A DNA stretch of 32,980 nt from Halovivax sp. (GCA_007119345.1 SKPV01000182.1:1-32980); one strand, 5' to 3'; counted from the first letter of the stretch, positions 22,705-30,440 are shown. The notes: generated from the sequence alone by a model not told the origin. A program made the numbers and translations.

Positions 22705-23712
22705 GTGGCACGGCCGCTTCGATTTCGACGCTCGCCCGAGACCTGGACCGAGGGACGGGTCAGGGGACAGCTGTTGCAACCGTTACAGTCGAACATCGGC
22801 GCTCGTGCCGTCGAACCGTCCGTCGACGCCGGCGGCGGGTGGAAAACCCACCGCTTCGATATGGACAACGGCGACGTCGCGCTGTTCGTCCGGGACGACG
22901 ACGAGGCCTACTGGATGGGGAACACGGAGACGCCCAAGGCGCTCTGGAAGACCGACAAGTACGGCTGGGAATCGGTTCCCTACCACGTCTCGCGGTGGGC
23001 CCAGCGGGAGCTGCTCGCCACGCTGTACGAGCGCGAGCCCTGGCTCGAGGCCTACCCGCACCTCTCGTGGTTCTTCCTCCCGGTGTTCATGTCCAAGGAC
23101 GGGCGTCACTCCACGCGGGCGTTCTTCCGCGATCACGCCGGCGGCTTTCCAGACGCCAGCCGGGACGAGGCCTGCGGGTTCTTCGAGGACTTCCTGTCGA
23201 CTGGCGTCCTCGACGGGTACCGCCACACGATGGCGGGCAAACTGGGGACGAGCGAGGTCGTCGACCGCGTGCGGATGAGCGCCGCCATGGCGGAGTTCAT
23301 CGCCGCGAAGGTCCTGACCGACGCCGGCTACGATCTCACCCCCGAGATCGAGGTGACGACGGGTCACTCCCTCGACTACCGGGCCGAGCGGGGCGAGACG
23401 AACGTCCTCGTCGAGGTGACCCGTCCGCAGCCGCCGGCCAACCGCGCGGCCGCCGGTCCCGTCGCCGCGGTCCGGGACACCGCGCAGACGAAGACCGACG
23501 GCCAGCTCGCCGAGCACGGCGGCGGCGCCGTGCTGTTCGTCGACTGCTCGTCCTTCCCGGACGACGCCTGGCAGGCCGTCCGCGGCGAGCAACCCGAGGT
23601 GCGCCACCGCCCCGCCGTCGTCTACCGCGTCCGCCCCGACGGCCGCGTGGAGGGCTACCGCAAGGGGTCGGTGCCGCTCGATCTCGACGCCGCGATCGAC
23701 TTCGTGGACTGA
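22705..23712 (+). CDS. DUF5784 family protein, possible PD-(D/E)XK-like core
   Basis: This 335-residue protein matches a haloarchaeal family I recognise as DUF5784: GTG start then ARPLRFRRSPETW, THRFDMDNGDVALFVRDD, YWMGNTETPKALWKTDKYGW, AYPHLSWFFLPVFMSKDGR and YRHTMAGKLGTSEVVDR. No function is assigned. The C-terminal third holds Glu214/Glu216, Asp224 in HSLDYRAERG, Glu237 in NVLVEVTRP and Lys263 in a following helix, then AVLFVDCS. This is the order of a restriction-endonuclease-like (PD-(D/E)XK) fold with a migrated Lys. That reading is my inference. The GTG at 22705 is chosen because the family begins there and the box A agrees; the upstream ATG would translate the hairpin. Confidence 0.8.
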   Translation: MARPLRFRRSPETWTEGRVRGQLLQPLQSNIGARAVEPSVDAGGGWKTHRFDMDNGDVALFVRDDDEAYWMGNTETPKALWKTDKYGWESVPYHVSRWAQRELLATLYEREPWLEAYPHLSWFFLPVFMSKDGRHSTRAFFRDHAGGFPDASRDEACGFFEDFLSTGVLDGYRHTMAGKLGTSEVVDRVRMSAAMAEFIAAKVLTDAGYDLTPEIEVTTGHSLDYRAERGETNVLVEVTRPQPPANRAAAGPVAAVRDTAQTKTDGQLAEHGGGAVLFVDCSSFPDDAWQAVRGEQPEVRHRPAVVYRVRPDGRVEGYRKGSVPLDLDAAIDFVD

Positions 23713-23802
23713 TCGCGGGATTCCGAGCGGCGGTGATCGCCGGTCTGACGACGGGAGTGGTGCGGTCCGGGGAACCGGGCGTCCGTGCCGAATCCGACCC
23801 CT

Positions 23803-23810
23803 ACATTATC
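23803..23810 (+). promoter_or_regulatory. Box A of the EamA transporter
   Basis: ACATTATC lies 21-28 bases before the GTG at 23831. Confidence 0.5.
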
Positions 23811-23830
23811 CTCCCGACGAAACGGCGAGC

Positions 23831-24730
23831 GTGGAACTCGTCTACGCGTCCGGCGTGCTCCTGGCGGCGCTCGCCGCCCTCCTGTGGGCCGTCCACAACC
23901 TGCTGATCCGGATCGCCACCGAGCGCGGGAGCGTCGGCGACGCGATCCTCGTCGTGATGGTCGTCAACCTCCTGCTCGTCGCGCCGGCGGCCGTCGTCCG
24001 CCACCACCCGACCTACGGGCTGACGTGGGAGGCCGCGGGCGCGTTCGCGGCTGCGGGCGTGGCCGGGCTCGTGCTCGGGCGGATCTGTCTGTTCGGCGGG
24101 ATCCGGGCGATCGGCGCCAGCCGCACGACGCCCGTGGTGTCGGCGTCGACGCTCGTCTCCGCCGCCCTCGCGGTCTGGCTGCTCGGCGAGTCGCTGACGG
24201 CGCTGCACCTGGTCGGGATCGTGCTCGTCGTCGGCGGCGTCGCGGTCATCTCGTGGCTGACGGCGACCGACGCCGGTCGCGACGGGGCGGGCGGCCAGTG
24301 GCGGGCGCTGGCCCTGCCGCTGGGCGCCGCGCTCTTCATCGGGATCGAGCCGATCCTCGTCCGCTACGGGCTGGACGGCGGCGCGCCGCTGCTCGTCGGC
24401 CTGACCGTGATGATGGCGACCGCGCTCGCGACGTACGTCGGCTACCGCCGGCTGCGCGGCGAGGCGCTCGCGCCCCTCAGGGGGAACCCGATCCTCCGGT
24501 GGTACCTGGCCGCCGGCCTGGCGAGTACGGCCGGGCTGGTGACCTACTTCGGCGCGCTGGCCGTCGCGCCGGTGGTGATCGTGATCCCGGTTCTGCAGAC
24601 GTCGCCGCTGCTCGTGATCGCGCTGTCGGCCGCCCTGCTCCCGACGCGGCTTGAACGGGTCACCTGGCGGCTGGCCGCGGCCGCGACGATCGTCGTGGCG
24701 GGCGCGACGCTCGTCTCCCTGTCCGGGTGA
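23831..24730 (+). CDS. EamA/DMT-family transporter
   Basis: This 299-residue integral membrane protein of the drug/metabolite transporter superfamily has ten predicted helices in two EamA repeats. The first repeat runs from about 3 to 145 (LLAALLWAVHNLLIRIATER, ending VVGGVAVISWL). The second runs from about 160 to 297 (ALPLGAALFIGIEPILVRYG, ending IVVAGATLVSLSG). The substrate cannot be read from sequence; relatives export amino acids or metabolites. The start is GTG, placed right before the first helix with box A spacing. It stands alone, 118 bp after DUF5784, and is convergent with the next small gene. Confidence 0.9.
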   Translation: MELVYASGVLLAALAALLWAVHNLLIRIATERGSVGDAILVVMVVNLLLVAPAAVVRHHPTYGLTWEAAGAFAAAGVAGLVLGRICLFGGIRAIGASRTTPVVSASTLVSAALAVWLLGESLTALHLVGIVLVVGGVAVISWLTATDAGRDGAGGQWRALALPLGAALFIGIEPILVRYGLDGGAPLLVGLTVMMATALATYVGYRRLRGEALAPLRGNPILRWYLAAGLASTAGLVTYFGALAVAPVVIVIPVLQTSPLLVIALSAALLPTRLERVTWRLAAAATIVVAGATLVSLSG

Positions 24731-24781
24731 GCGCGGCGGCTCCGACCGACCCCGGCGTTCACCGCCGCGCGTTCGATCCCG

Positions 24782-24991
24782 TCAGTGGCCCTCGGTCTCG
24801 TGCTCGCTGGGAACGGCGGCCGCCTCCAGGACCAGAAACAGCACGCTGATGGCGCCGATCGCCATGCCCGCGTAGGTGATTGGGTTCAACCCGGCGTCGA
24901 AGCCGCCGATGAACAGTCCGGCGCCGAACACGACCAGGCCCGCGAGGAGGCCGACGATCGGGATCTCGAAGCCGATCGAGACGGTTTGCAT
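24782..24991 (-). CDS. Small two-helix membrane protein
   Basis: This 69-residue protein has helices at about 8-30 (IPIVGLLAGLVVFGAGLFIG) and 40-60 (YAGMAIGAISVLFLVLEAAA) and a polar tail SEHETEGH. I recognise a haloarchaeal hypothetical type but no named family. The ATG at 24991 has a CTTAAA-like AT-rich box 24-30 bases upstream on the minus strand, so it is likely expressed on its own. Confidence 0.7.
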   Translation of the reverse strand: MQTVSIGFEIPIVGLLAGLVVFGAGLFIGGFDAGLNPITYAGMAIGAISVLFLVLEAAAVPSEHETEGH

Positions 24992-25014
24992 ACGCGGGAG
25001 GATGTACCGGTCGC

Positions 25015-25021
25015 TCTTAAA
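25015..25021 (-). promoter_or_regulatory. Box A of the two-helix protein gene
   Basis: TTTAAGA on the minus strand, 24-30 bases before the ATG at 24991. Confidence 0.5.
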
Positions 25022-25052
25022 TTCGATGAGTCGGCGCCGCGAGTTTCCACTG

Positions 25053-25120
25053 GCCGCGAACCGTCTCGGCGTGTGTCACGACTCCCGGTGTGTCGGAACT
25101 CGCCGCGAACCGTCTCGGCG
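25053..25120. repeat. Direct repeat, 19 bp, spaced 49 bp
   Basis: GCCGCGAACCGTCTCGGCG occurs at 25053-25071 and 25102-25120, with related GGAAC/GAACT sequence around each. It lies in the gap between the creatininase-fold gene and the small membrane protein. The role is unknown. Confidence 0.7.
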
Positions 25121-25183
25121 GCGAGTGCGGAACCCCGATGAGGCGAAACTCGTCGGGAACGCCGCCCCGGGAGGCGCCCGTCC

Positions 25184-25936
25184 CTACTCGCCGCGCTCCG
25201 CCCGGATCCGCTCGGCGTGGGCGTCGGCGATCCGCTCGAGGATCTCCTCGCCGGCCTCGGCGGTTGCCTCGCGCGGATCGCCGAGAACGCCGTTCTCGCT
25301 GACCGAGCGAAAGCCCTCGCCGAGCAGTCGGGCGACCGAGACGTCGCCCTCGTGGCCGACCTCGAGTTCGTCCGTGCGGACGAGGTCCTCGGCGACCGCC
25401 AGCACGATCGCCGTCTCGGCCGCCCCCGCGTGGATCACGGGCTCCTCGTACTCGACTCCGGCCGCCCGAAGCCCCTCGTTCATCAGCGTCATCAGCTCGT
25501 CGAGGTTCGCGAGCGGGATCACCGTCGCCTCGATCTCGCGGGCGATCTCCGGCGCGACGGTGTTGACGGGCGCGAAGTTCCCGCCGTGGGTGGGGAGGAG
25601 GACGACGTGCTCGAAGCCGTGGGCGTCGAGCGACCGGCAGTACGCTCGAATCGTCTCCATCAGCGTCTCGGGAGAGATCGTGATCGTCCCCGGAAAGTCC
25701 ATGTGGTGGCCCGAACAGCCGGGGCGGATGGTGGGCGCGGCGATCGCGTCGCCCAGCCGTTCGGCCACCCGCCGGGAGAGTTCGTCGCCGGCGAGGGAGT
25801 CCATGATCACCGGCAGGTGCGGCCCGTGCTGTTCGATCGAGCCCACGGCGACGATCGCCGTCCGCGTTCCGTCTTCGAGCGCGGCCTCGACGTCCGGCCA
25901 CGCGTGTTCCGCCAGGAGCACCGTGTCTCGCGACAT
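25184..25936 (-). CDS. Creatininase-fold amidohydrolase
   Basis: This 250-residue metal-dependent hydrolase of the creatininase superfamily shows VGSIEQHGPHLPVIMDS (about 31-47, Glu/His/Asp metal ligands), GCSGHHMDFPGTITI (about 74-88), LLPTHGGNFAPVN (about 113-125) and an acidic EEPVIHAGAAETAIVLA segment carrying the last Glu ligand. In archaea, members include ArfB (the FAPy deformylase of riboflavin/F420 synthesis) as well as uncharacterised hydrolases, so ArfB is a real alternative to creatininase proper. No riboflavin gene is adjacent to help. It is a single gene with an AT-rich box A about 26 bases upstream. Confidence 0.85.
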   Translation of the reverse strand: MSRDTVLLAEHAWPDVEAALEDGTRTAIVAVGSIEQHGPHLPVIMDSLAGDELSRRVAERLGDAIAAPTIRPGCSGHHMDFPGTITISPETLMETIRAYCRSLDAHGFEHVVLLPTHGGNFAPVNTVAPEIAREIEATVIPLANLDELMTLMNEGLRAAGVEYEEPVIHAGAAETAIVLAVAEDLVRTDELEVGHEGDVSVARLLGEGFRSVSENGVLGDPREATAEAGEEILERIADAHAERIRAERGE

Positions 25937-25959
25937 ACGCCTACCAACCGGTCGGAAGA

Positions 25960-25970
25960 AGAAAATTCTA
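25960..25970 (-). promoter_or_regulatory. Box A of the creatininase-fold gene
   Basis: AGAATTTTCTT on the minus strand, 24-34 bases before the ATG at 25936. Confidence 0.5.
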
Positions 25971-26071
25971 GGCGAATCGGCCGTTCGGACGAAGGACGCG
26001 TTGTACCGGCCCCTTTCAGCGTGCGCGGTCGTCGAAATCGATGGGGCGAGCGGTACTGAGCCGTCTACGGC

Positions 26072-26359
26072 TCAAAACGAGAGCTGGTCCGGGGCGTACG
26101 GGCTGCCAAGCGGCGCCGGGTCGCGGTCGCTGTAGCCGATGCGGCCGATCGCCTTCCGACTCAGCGCGCACTGGAGGGTGAGATCGACGTCTTCCGGGGT
26201 CTCGAACGTCTCCGAGGAGATGCGCCCCAGCGCGTCGGCGACGGTTTCCGACCCGTTCGGCAGCTCGATCGTGCGGTCGCCGTGGGATTCGATGAGCTCC
26301 TCGGTGGTCGCCGGGTACTCGAGGCCGTCGGCGAAGGCGGTCGTGCCGTTCATTTGCAT
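26072..26359 (-). CDS. DUF5789-like small haloarchaeal protein
   Basis: This 95-residue acidic protein reads YPATTEELIESHGDRTIELP, NGSETVADALGRISSETFET, then SRKAIGRIGYSDRDP and a terminal LSF. This fits the haloarchaeal family annotated DUF5789 as I remember it. The function is unknown. The Met at 26359 (MQMNGTT) is preferred over 26353 and over the longer upstream forms because the strong TATA-like tract is centred about 28-30 bases before it. It is divergent from the PHP phosphoesterase gene. Confidence 0.7.
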   Translation of the reverse strand: MQMNGTTAFADGLEYPATTEELIESHGDRTIELPNGSETVADALGRISSETFETPEDVDLTLQCALSRKAIGRIGYSDRDPAPLGSPYAPDQLSF

Positions 26360-26381
26360 GACGACGGAACCCACGCGAACG

Positions 26382-26395
26382 ACTATTATAACTAT
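26382..26395 (-). promoter_or_regulatory. Box A region of the DUF5789-like gene
   Basis: ATAGTTATAATAGT (minus strand) is the most AT-rich 14-mer in this part of the window. It lies 23-36 bases before the ATG at 26359. A TCTAGG/CCTAGA inverted repeat (26411-26416/26437-26442) sits just upstream. Confidence 0.6.
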
Positions 26396-26526
26396 TGTCC
26401 ATGAACGTTCTCTAGGAGAGCCGTACTCCTTGGACACCTAGAGGAGCCTAGTATCGCCGGCGGCCCGTCGGGGATCGGTCGGCCCGACCGCCGAAGCCGG
26501 GCGCGACCGCCCGTAGCCGGAACGAC

Positions 26527-26532
26527 TTTTGC
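26527..26532 (+). promoter_or_regulatory. Box A of the PHP gene
   Basis: TTTTGC lies 23-28 bases before the GTG at 26555. Confidence 0.45.
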
Positions 26533-26554
26533 GAGAACGACCCTCTCTCCGCGC

Positions 26555-27331
26555 GTGCCCTACGCCGACCTCCACGTCCACACGACTCGCTCCGACGGGA
26601 GCCTCGCGCCAGATGCGATCCCCGACGCGGCCGAGCGCGCCGACCTCGAGGTCGTCGCGATCACCGACCACGACGTCCTCCCGCCGTTCGAAGAGCCGGT
26701 CGTCGATCGGGGTGGCGTGTCGCTGATCGGCGGAATCGAGCTCCGGGTCGAACCCGAGGACGGCGAGCGCGTCGACCTGCTCGGCTACGGCGTCCGACGA
26801 ACCGGCGATCTCGCCGCCGCGGTCGAGCGGATCCAGGCGAACCGCCTCGAGCGCGGGCGGGCGATCGTCGAGCGCGTCGAGGACCACCTCGGCGTCGACC
26901 TCGACGTCGCGGTCGACGACGGCTTCGGCCGACCCCACGTCGCGCGCGCGGTCGACGCCCACCCGGACGTCGACCTCGGCTACGAGGGCGCGTTCGACGA
27001 GCTGATCGGGGACGGCGGCCCCTGCTTCGTCCCGCGCGAGGTCCCTTCGTTCGAGCGTGGCCGGCGGCTCCTCGCAGAAGCCTGCGAGCTGGTCTCGCTC
27101 GCCCACCCGCTCCGGTACCGAGAGCCCGCGGCCGCCCTCGAGCTGGCGGCCGAGCTGGACGCCGTCGAACTGGCCTACCCCTACGGCCGCGAGGCCGACC
27201 GAACGCCGGTCGAGCGGACGATCGCGACGCACGACCTGCTCGCCACCGGCGGGAGCGACGCCCACGACGAGCGCCTGGGACTCGCCGGCCTGGACCGCGA
27301 CGCGTACCGTCGGCTATCGCTGTCAGGTTGA
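26555..27331 (+). CDS. PHP-domain phosphoesterase
   Basis: This 258-residue metal-dependent phosphoesterase of the PHP family is probably a nucleoside 3',5'-bisphosphate phosphatase or 5'-3' RNase AM-like enzyme. Signature metal ligands are in order: DLHVHTTRSDG (His7, His9, Asp14), VVAITDHD (about 32-39), IGGIELR with the bridging Glu (about 59-65), VSLAHPLRY (about 184-192) and GGSDAH near residue 239. Substrate is uncertain. The start is a GTG with box A spacing. Upstream ATG alternatives are absent. It is divergent from the DUF5789-like gene. Confidence 0.9.
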   Translation: MPYADLHVHTTRSDGSLAPDAIPDAAERADLEVVAITDHDVLPPFEEPVVDRGGVSLIGGIELRVEPEDGERVDLLGYGVRRTGDLAAAVERIQANRLERGRAIVERVEDHLGVDLDVAVDDGFGRPHVARAVDAHPDVDLGYEGAFDELIGDGGPCFVPREVPSFERGRRLLAEACELVSLAHPLRYREPAAALELAAELDAVELAYPYGREADRTPVERTIATHDLLATGGSDAHDERLGLAGLDRDAYRRLSLSG

Positions 27332-27390
27332 ACGCGGCAGGGTCGAGCGAGAGCGGAGGGTTCAATGCGGGCCGGTTCCTAGCCGCTCTC

Positions 27391-27555
27391 ATGAACTGCC
27401 ACTACTGCGACGACCCGGCGGCGTTCGCCGCCGAGTCGGAGGGGGTCAAGGTGGGCCTCTGCGAGGCGCACTTCCGCGAGCGCCTGGAAGAGCTCGCCGA
27501 AGCCGACGGGCTCGAAGCGCTCAAGGAGGAAGTCGACGTCGACCGCGCCGAGTAG
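27391..27555 (+). CDS. DUF6757-like small zinc-finger protein
   Basis: This 54-residue protein starts MNCHYCDDPAAFAAESEGVK followed by VGLCEAHFRERLEEL. The CxxC and the CxxH pair form a compact treble-clef-like zinc site, and the acidic helical tail ends DVDRAE. It matches the haloarchaeal family I recall as DUF6757. The function is unknown. The ATG at 27391 places Cys at residue 3 as in relatives; an in-frame TTG at 27328 would add unrelated residues. It follows the PHP gene by 59 bases and may share its transcript. Confidence 0.75.
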   Translation: MNCHYCDDPAAFAAESEGVKVGLCEAHFRERLEELAEADGLEALKEEVDVDRAE

Positions 27556-27645
27556 GGGCCGCCGCGCCGCCCGTCGTCCCCGCCGCCGCCCGTTTCTCTT
27601 CTGGCACCGCACCATCGCGCGCCCGCCGAGGCGGCTGTGGCGCCC

Positions 27646-27746
27646 GTCGATCCCAAGCGTCCGCGCCGCCCTCCGACCCGAAGCGTTCTCGCCGCCCGTC
27701 GGCCCGAAGCGTTCTCGCCGCCCGTCGAATCGATGCGCGCCCATCG
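27646..27746. repeat. 26-bp tandem array, three copies plus a partial
   Basis: The units start at 27646, 27672 and 27698, with a degenerate fourth at 27724. They share CCCGAAGCGTTCTCGCCGCC. Copies two and three differ in two positions. The period equals that of the unrelated array at 17975. It lies between DUF6757 and the AhpD-like gene, ending 18 bases before the latter's box A. Confidence 0.85.
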
Positions 27747-27763
27747 TCTCCGTCCCACCAACC

Positions 27764-27770
27764 ATTATGC
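27764..27770 (+). promoter_or_regulatory. Box A of the AhpD-like gene
   Basis: ATTATGC lies 23-29 bases before the ATG at 27793. Confidence 0.55.
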
Positions 27771-27792
27771 GAACGCCCGTCCCACCCCGGGT

Positions 27793-28377
27793 ATGGTCGA
27801 ACTCGCCGACGACGCGATGACGAACTTCCCGGTTCCGGATTTCGACGAGCTCCCGGCGGACCTCCGCGAGCGCATCGAGGCGGAGACCGAGCGCGCCGGC
27901 TTCACCCCGAACGTCTTCGCCGGTTTCGCCTACAAGCCCTCCCACTTCCGGGCGTTCTTCGACTACCACGACGCGATCGTCGACGACAGCGCGCTCGAGC
28001 GCGAGGAGATCGAGATGATCATCGTCGCCGTCTCCGGCGTCAATCACTGCTACTACTGCAACGTCGCCCACGGCGCCCTCGTGCGGATCTACGCCAAAGA
28101 TCCGCTGCTCGCCGACCAGCTGGTCGCCAACTATCGGACCGCGAACGTCGGCGAGGCGCACAGGACGATGCTCGACGTGGCGGTGAAGCTGACCGAACGA
28201 CCGACGGACGTCACCCGCGAGGATCTCGATCGGTTGCGCGAGGCCGGCTTCTCGGAGGAGGCGATCTGGGATATCGGCGCGGTCACGGCGCTGTTCAACC
28301 TGAGCAACCGGATGGCGATGTTCGCCGACATGCGCCCGAACGAGGAGTTCCACACGCTGGGGCGGGAGGGAGAGTAG
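27793..28377 (+). CDS. AhpD-like carboxymuconolactone-decarboxylase-family peroxidase
   Basis: This 194-residue all-alpha protein of the CMD/AhpD superfamily has the redox motif in GVNHCYYCNVAHGALVR (about 76-92). CxxC plus the His five residues further on is the proton-relay pattern of alkylhydroperoxidase-type, peroxidase-related enzymes. Flanking blocks FAGFAYKPSHFRAFFDYHDA and LTERPTDVTREDLDRL are also typical. It probably reduces organic peroxides, but the electron donor is unknown. The ATG at 27793 agrees with the box A. It starts a short plus-strand run with the 57-residue membrane protein gene. Confidence 0.88.
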   Translation: MVELADDAMTNFPVPDFDELPADLRERIEAETERAGFTPNVFAGFAYKPSHFRAFFDYHDAIVDDSALEREEIEMIIVAVSGVNHCYYCNVAHGALVRIYAKDPLLADQLVANYRTANVGEAHRTMLDVAVKLTERPTDVTREDLDRLREAGFSEEAIWDIGAVTALFNLSNRMAMFADMRPNEEFHTLGREGE

Positions 28378-28473
28378 GCGACGGACCGTCCCCACGACGA
28401 CGTCGGGGCGGGCCACGTCGGAACGGAGTCGAAACCGCTATGGATCGACCGTCCGGAGGGCGAACCGAGAGCG

Positions 28474-28647
28474 ATGGACCTCGAAGCGTTCCTGCTCGCG
28501 ACGCTGACCGCCCACGTCGGCTTCGCGATCTTCGTGACGGCCCACGCGCACCTGACCGAGCGCGAGCGCGGCAACTGGCCCTACATCACGCTCGCGTTCG
28601 GCCTCGCCGGCGTGGCGGGGTACTTCTTCTACGATCGCGAGTACTGA
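28474..28647 (+). CDS. 57-residue two-helix membrane microprotein
   Basis: ATG to TGA reads MDLEAFLLATLTAHVGFAIF, VTAHAHLTERERGNWPYITL and AFGLAGVAGYFFYDREY. It has two hydrophobic helices (about 5-24 and 36-53) joined by a charged loop, with three His in or near the first helix. The composition is clearly that of a membrane protein, and the reading frame is short but clean. I know no family name. It follows the AhpD-like gene by 96 bases and is convergent with hemQ. The promoter is not evident, so co-transcription with the AhpD-like gene is likely. Confidence 0.65.
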   Translation: MDLEAFLLATLTAHVGFAIFVTAHAHLTERERGNWPYITLAFGLAGVAGYFFYDREY

Positions 28648-28695
28648 CGCTGATCGAACCGACCGGTTCGAGCCCGACCGCGGGCGAGCGCCGAC

Positions 28696-30324
28696 TCAGG
28701 CCAGGAAGACGTGGCGCGGTCGCTCGGCCAGGACGTCGCGTCCGTACTCGACGGTCTCGGCGAACTCGTCGCTCCGGAAGAACGCCATGGCGTCCTCGCG
28801 GGAGTCCCAGCGGCTGGCGATGAACGTGTCGTTCTCGTCCTCGCGATTCACCAGGAGGTCGGTCTTGCGGTGGCCGTCCATCCCCTCGAGCGCCTCGCCG
28901 ACGTCCTCGAAGGTGCCGACGAAGTCCGCGCGGTGTTCGGGTTTCACCGCGTAGAACATCCCCATCGTGCCCCAGGAGTCGTCCCCGTCGTCTCCGGCCT
29001 GGCGGACGACGTCGGGGAGATCGGCGAGGAAGCCGGCCGCCGTGTCGGCGGCGCGCTCGGTCTCCCAGAGGCTGACGACGGCGGTCTCGGCGTCGTCGCG
29101 GGTCACTTCACTTGGCTCACGGGCGTCGCCCGTTCGCGATTCCGAGACGCTTCGCGTCTCGCTCGGCTCGTAGACCGCGGTTTTCACGTGCGAGTCGTAG
29201 TGGTCGAAGTTCGTCCGCAGGCCGTCGACCTCCGCGAAGAGCTCGTCGGGGTCGGCCGCCGAGTAGAGGACCACCGCGTGGACGTCCTCGCCGTGGGGCT
29301 GGCCGGCGTAGACGCCGAGCTCCTCGAGCTCGCTCCGGACGTCGCCGTCGTCGTCCGCGTCGCCGTGCGGTCGCCCGCCACCGGAGTCTCCGTGCGGGTG
29401 GTCGCCCGTCGATTCGTCGTGCGGGTGGCCGCTCGACGCCCCGGCGTGCGGATCGCCGCCCTCGACCCCGTGCGGGTGGTCGCCCGTCCCGGCGCCGGGA
29501 TGCCCGGCGGATTCCGGCGAGCCGCCTTCGCTCGCCGCTTCCGACAGCGCCTCGCCGGCGAAGAACGCCCCGAGCCGCGCGGGGTCGAACCGACGGGCCA
29601 GCCGGAAGCGACCGAACTCGGCGAACCGAGAGCTCGAGGGGTCGAACCGCATCTCGTAGATCAGGTCCTTGATGTCCGTCGGATCGTCGGCGAACAGCGT
29701 CACGCCCCACTCGTGGTCGTCGAGGCCGACGCTGCCGGCGATGATCTGGGAGACGCGCCCGGCGTAGCCCTTGCCGATCTCGCCGTGACTCGACATGTGC
29801 TCGGCGCGCTCCTCGAAGGGGAGGTCGTACCAGTTGTACTCCGGGTCGCGGCGCTTGTCCATCGGGTAGAAGCTGACGTAGTCGGCGTCGGGGATCTCGG
29901 GGTAGAGCCGGGACTCGATGTAGCGTTTCATGCCGTCGTCGACCTCCCCCTCGTCCTCGAAGTACCCCCGGGCGCCGCCGTAGCCGGAGGCCTCCGTGAC
30001 CGCGACGTAGGAGTCCGTTCGCTCGGTGAACGCCGCGAGCGCGGTGTGCTCGAAGCGTCGTTCCAGCGCGTTCAGTTCCTCGAGGCTCGGCCGGAGGTGG
30101 ACGAGCAGGAGGTCCGCCTCGTGGCCGAGCACCGCGGCGGTCGCCGAGTCGCCCTCGTCGGCGTCGGCGACGCGCTCGGCGGCCGCCAGGTACTCCCGGC
30201 CCTCCTCGAGGGCGCGCTCGCGGCGGCGCACCGGCGCCTCGCGCCAGGCGTCCCAGTCCACCGTTCGGAAGTCGTGCAGGACGTACCAGCCCTCTGCGGT
30301 CTCCGGCGGGTCGCGTCGGTCCAT
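28696..30324 (-). CDS. pitA: HemQ/PitA: chlorite-dismutase-like haem protein fused to an Abm-type domain
   Basis: This is a 542-residue fusion of the type called PitA in Haloferax. The N-terminal Cld/HemQ domain (about 1-245) has YVSFYPMDKRRDPEYNWY with the HemQ-type catalytic Tyr153. It also has MSSHGEIGKGYAGRV with proximal haem ligand His180. It is therefore probably a coproheme decarboxylase making haem b. A His/Gly/Asp linker (about 270-325) contains repeated DHPHG/GDPHA/GRPHG motifs. The C-terminal part (about 345-542) holds two ferredoxin-like Abm-type repeats (VVLYSAADPDELFAEVDGLR, MFYAVKPEHRADF). Residues 388-409 are a Ser/Arg-rich insertion whose DNA is hairpin-repeat-like. It is divergent from the PadR gene with 139 bp between the starts. 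Confidence 0.85.
   Translation of the reverse strand: MDRRDPPETAEGWYVLHDFRTVDWDAWREAPVRRRERALEEGREYLAAAERVADADEGDSATAAVLGHEADLLLVHLRPSLEELNALERRFEHTALAAFTERTDSYVAVTEASGYGGARGYFEDEGEVDDGMKRYIESRLYPEIPDADYVSFYPMDKRRDPEYNWYDLPFEERAEHMSSHGEIGKGYAGRVSQIIAGSVGLDDHEWGVTLFADDPTDIKDLIYEMRFDPSSSRFAEFGRFRLARRFDPARLGAFFAGEALSEAASEGGSPESAGHPGAGTGDHPHGVEGGDPHAGASSGHPHDESTGDHPHGDSGGGRPHGDADDDGDVRSELEELGVYAGQPHGEDVHAVVLYSAADPDELFAEVDGLRTNFDHYDSHVKTAVYEPSETRSVSESRTGDAREPSEVTRDDAETAVVSLWETERAADTAAGFLADLPDVVRQAGDDGDDSWGTMGMFYAVKPEHRADFVGTFEDVGEALEGMDGHRKTDLLVNREDENDTFIASRWDSREDAMAFFRSDEFAETVEYGRDVLAERPRHVFLA
29119..29161. repeat. Hairpin-repeat-like insertion inside pitA
   Basis: Two adjacent dyads, ACGGGC-GTC-GCCCGT (29119-29133) and CGAGACGC-TTC-GCGTCTCG (29143-29161), lie in frame within pitA. 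Read on the minus strand, the sequence after the 8-bp stem is GAATCGCGAACGG, like the start of the 36-nt linker of the intergenic hairpin elements. Confidence 0.6.
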
Positions 30325-30433
30325 ACCCGCGATTGGCGCGGCGTCGTCAAGAAAGAACGGTTTCGGGCCGGGAGTCGAGCGCGACGAGCGGACGGGGCGG
30401 CGCCGGGGTATGTCAAGATGCCGACCGAAACCC

Positions 30434-30440
30434 TTTACGC
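30434..30440 (+). promoter_or_regulatory. Box A of padR
   Basis: TTTACGC lies 24-30 bases before the ATG at 30464. A second AT-rich tract, AGTTATCG, at 30448-30455 is closer and could be an operator half-site. Confidence 0.55.

Noticed and set aside
26411..26450. TCTAGG/CCTAGA inverted repeat as a terminator or operator.
   Set aside because: The stem is only 6 bp with a 20-base loop. It is noted beside the promoter but too weak to claim as a site.
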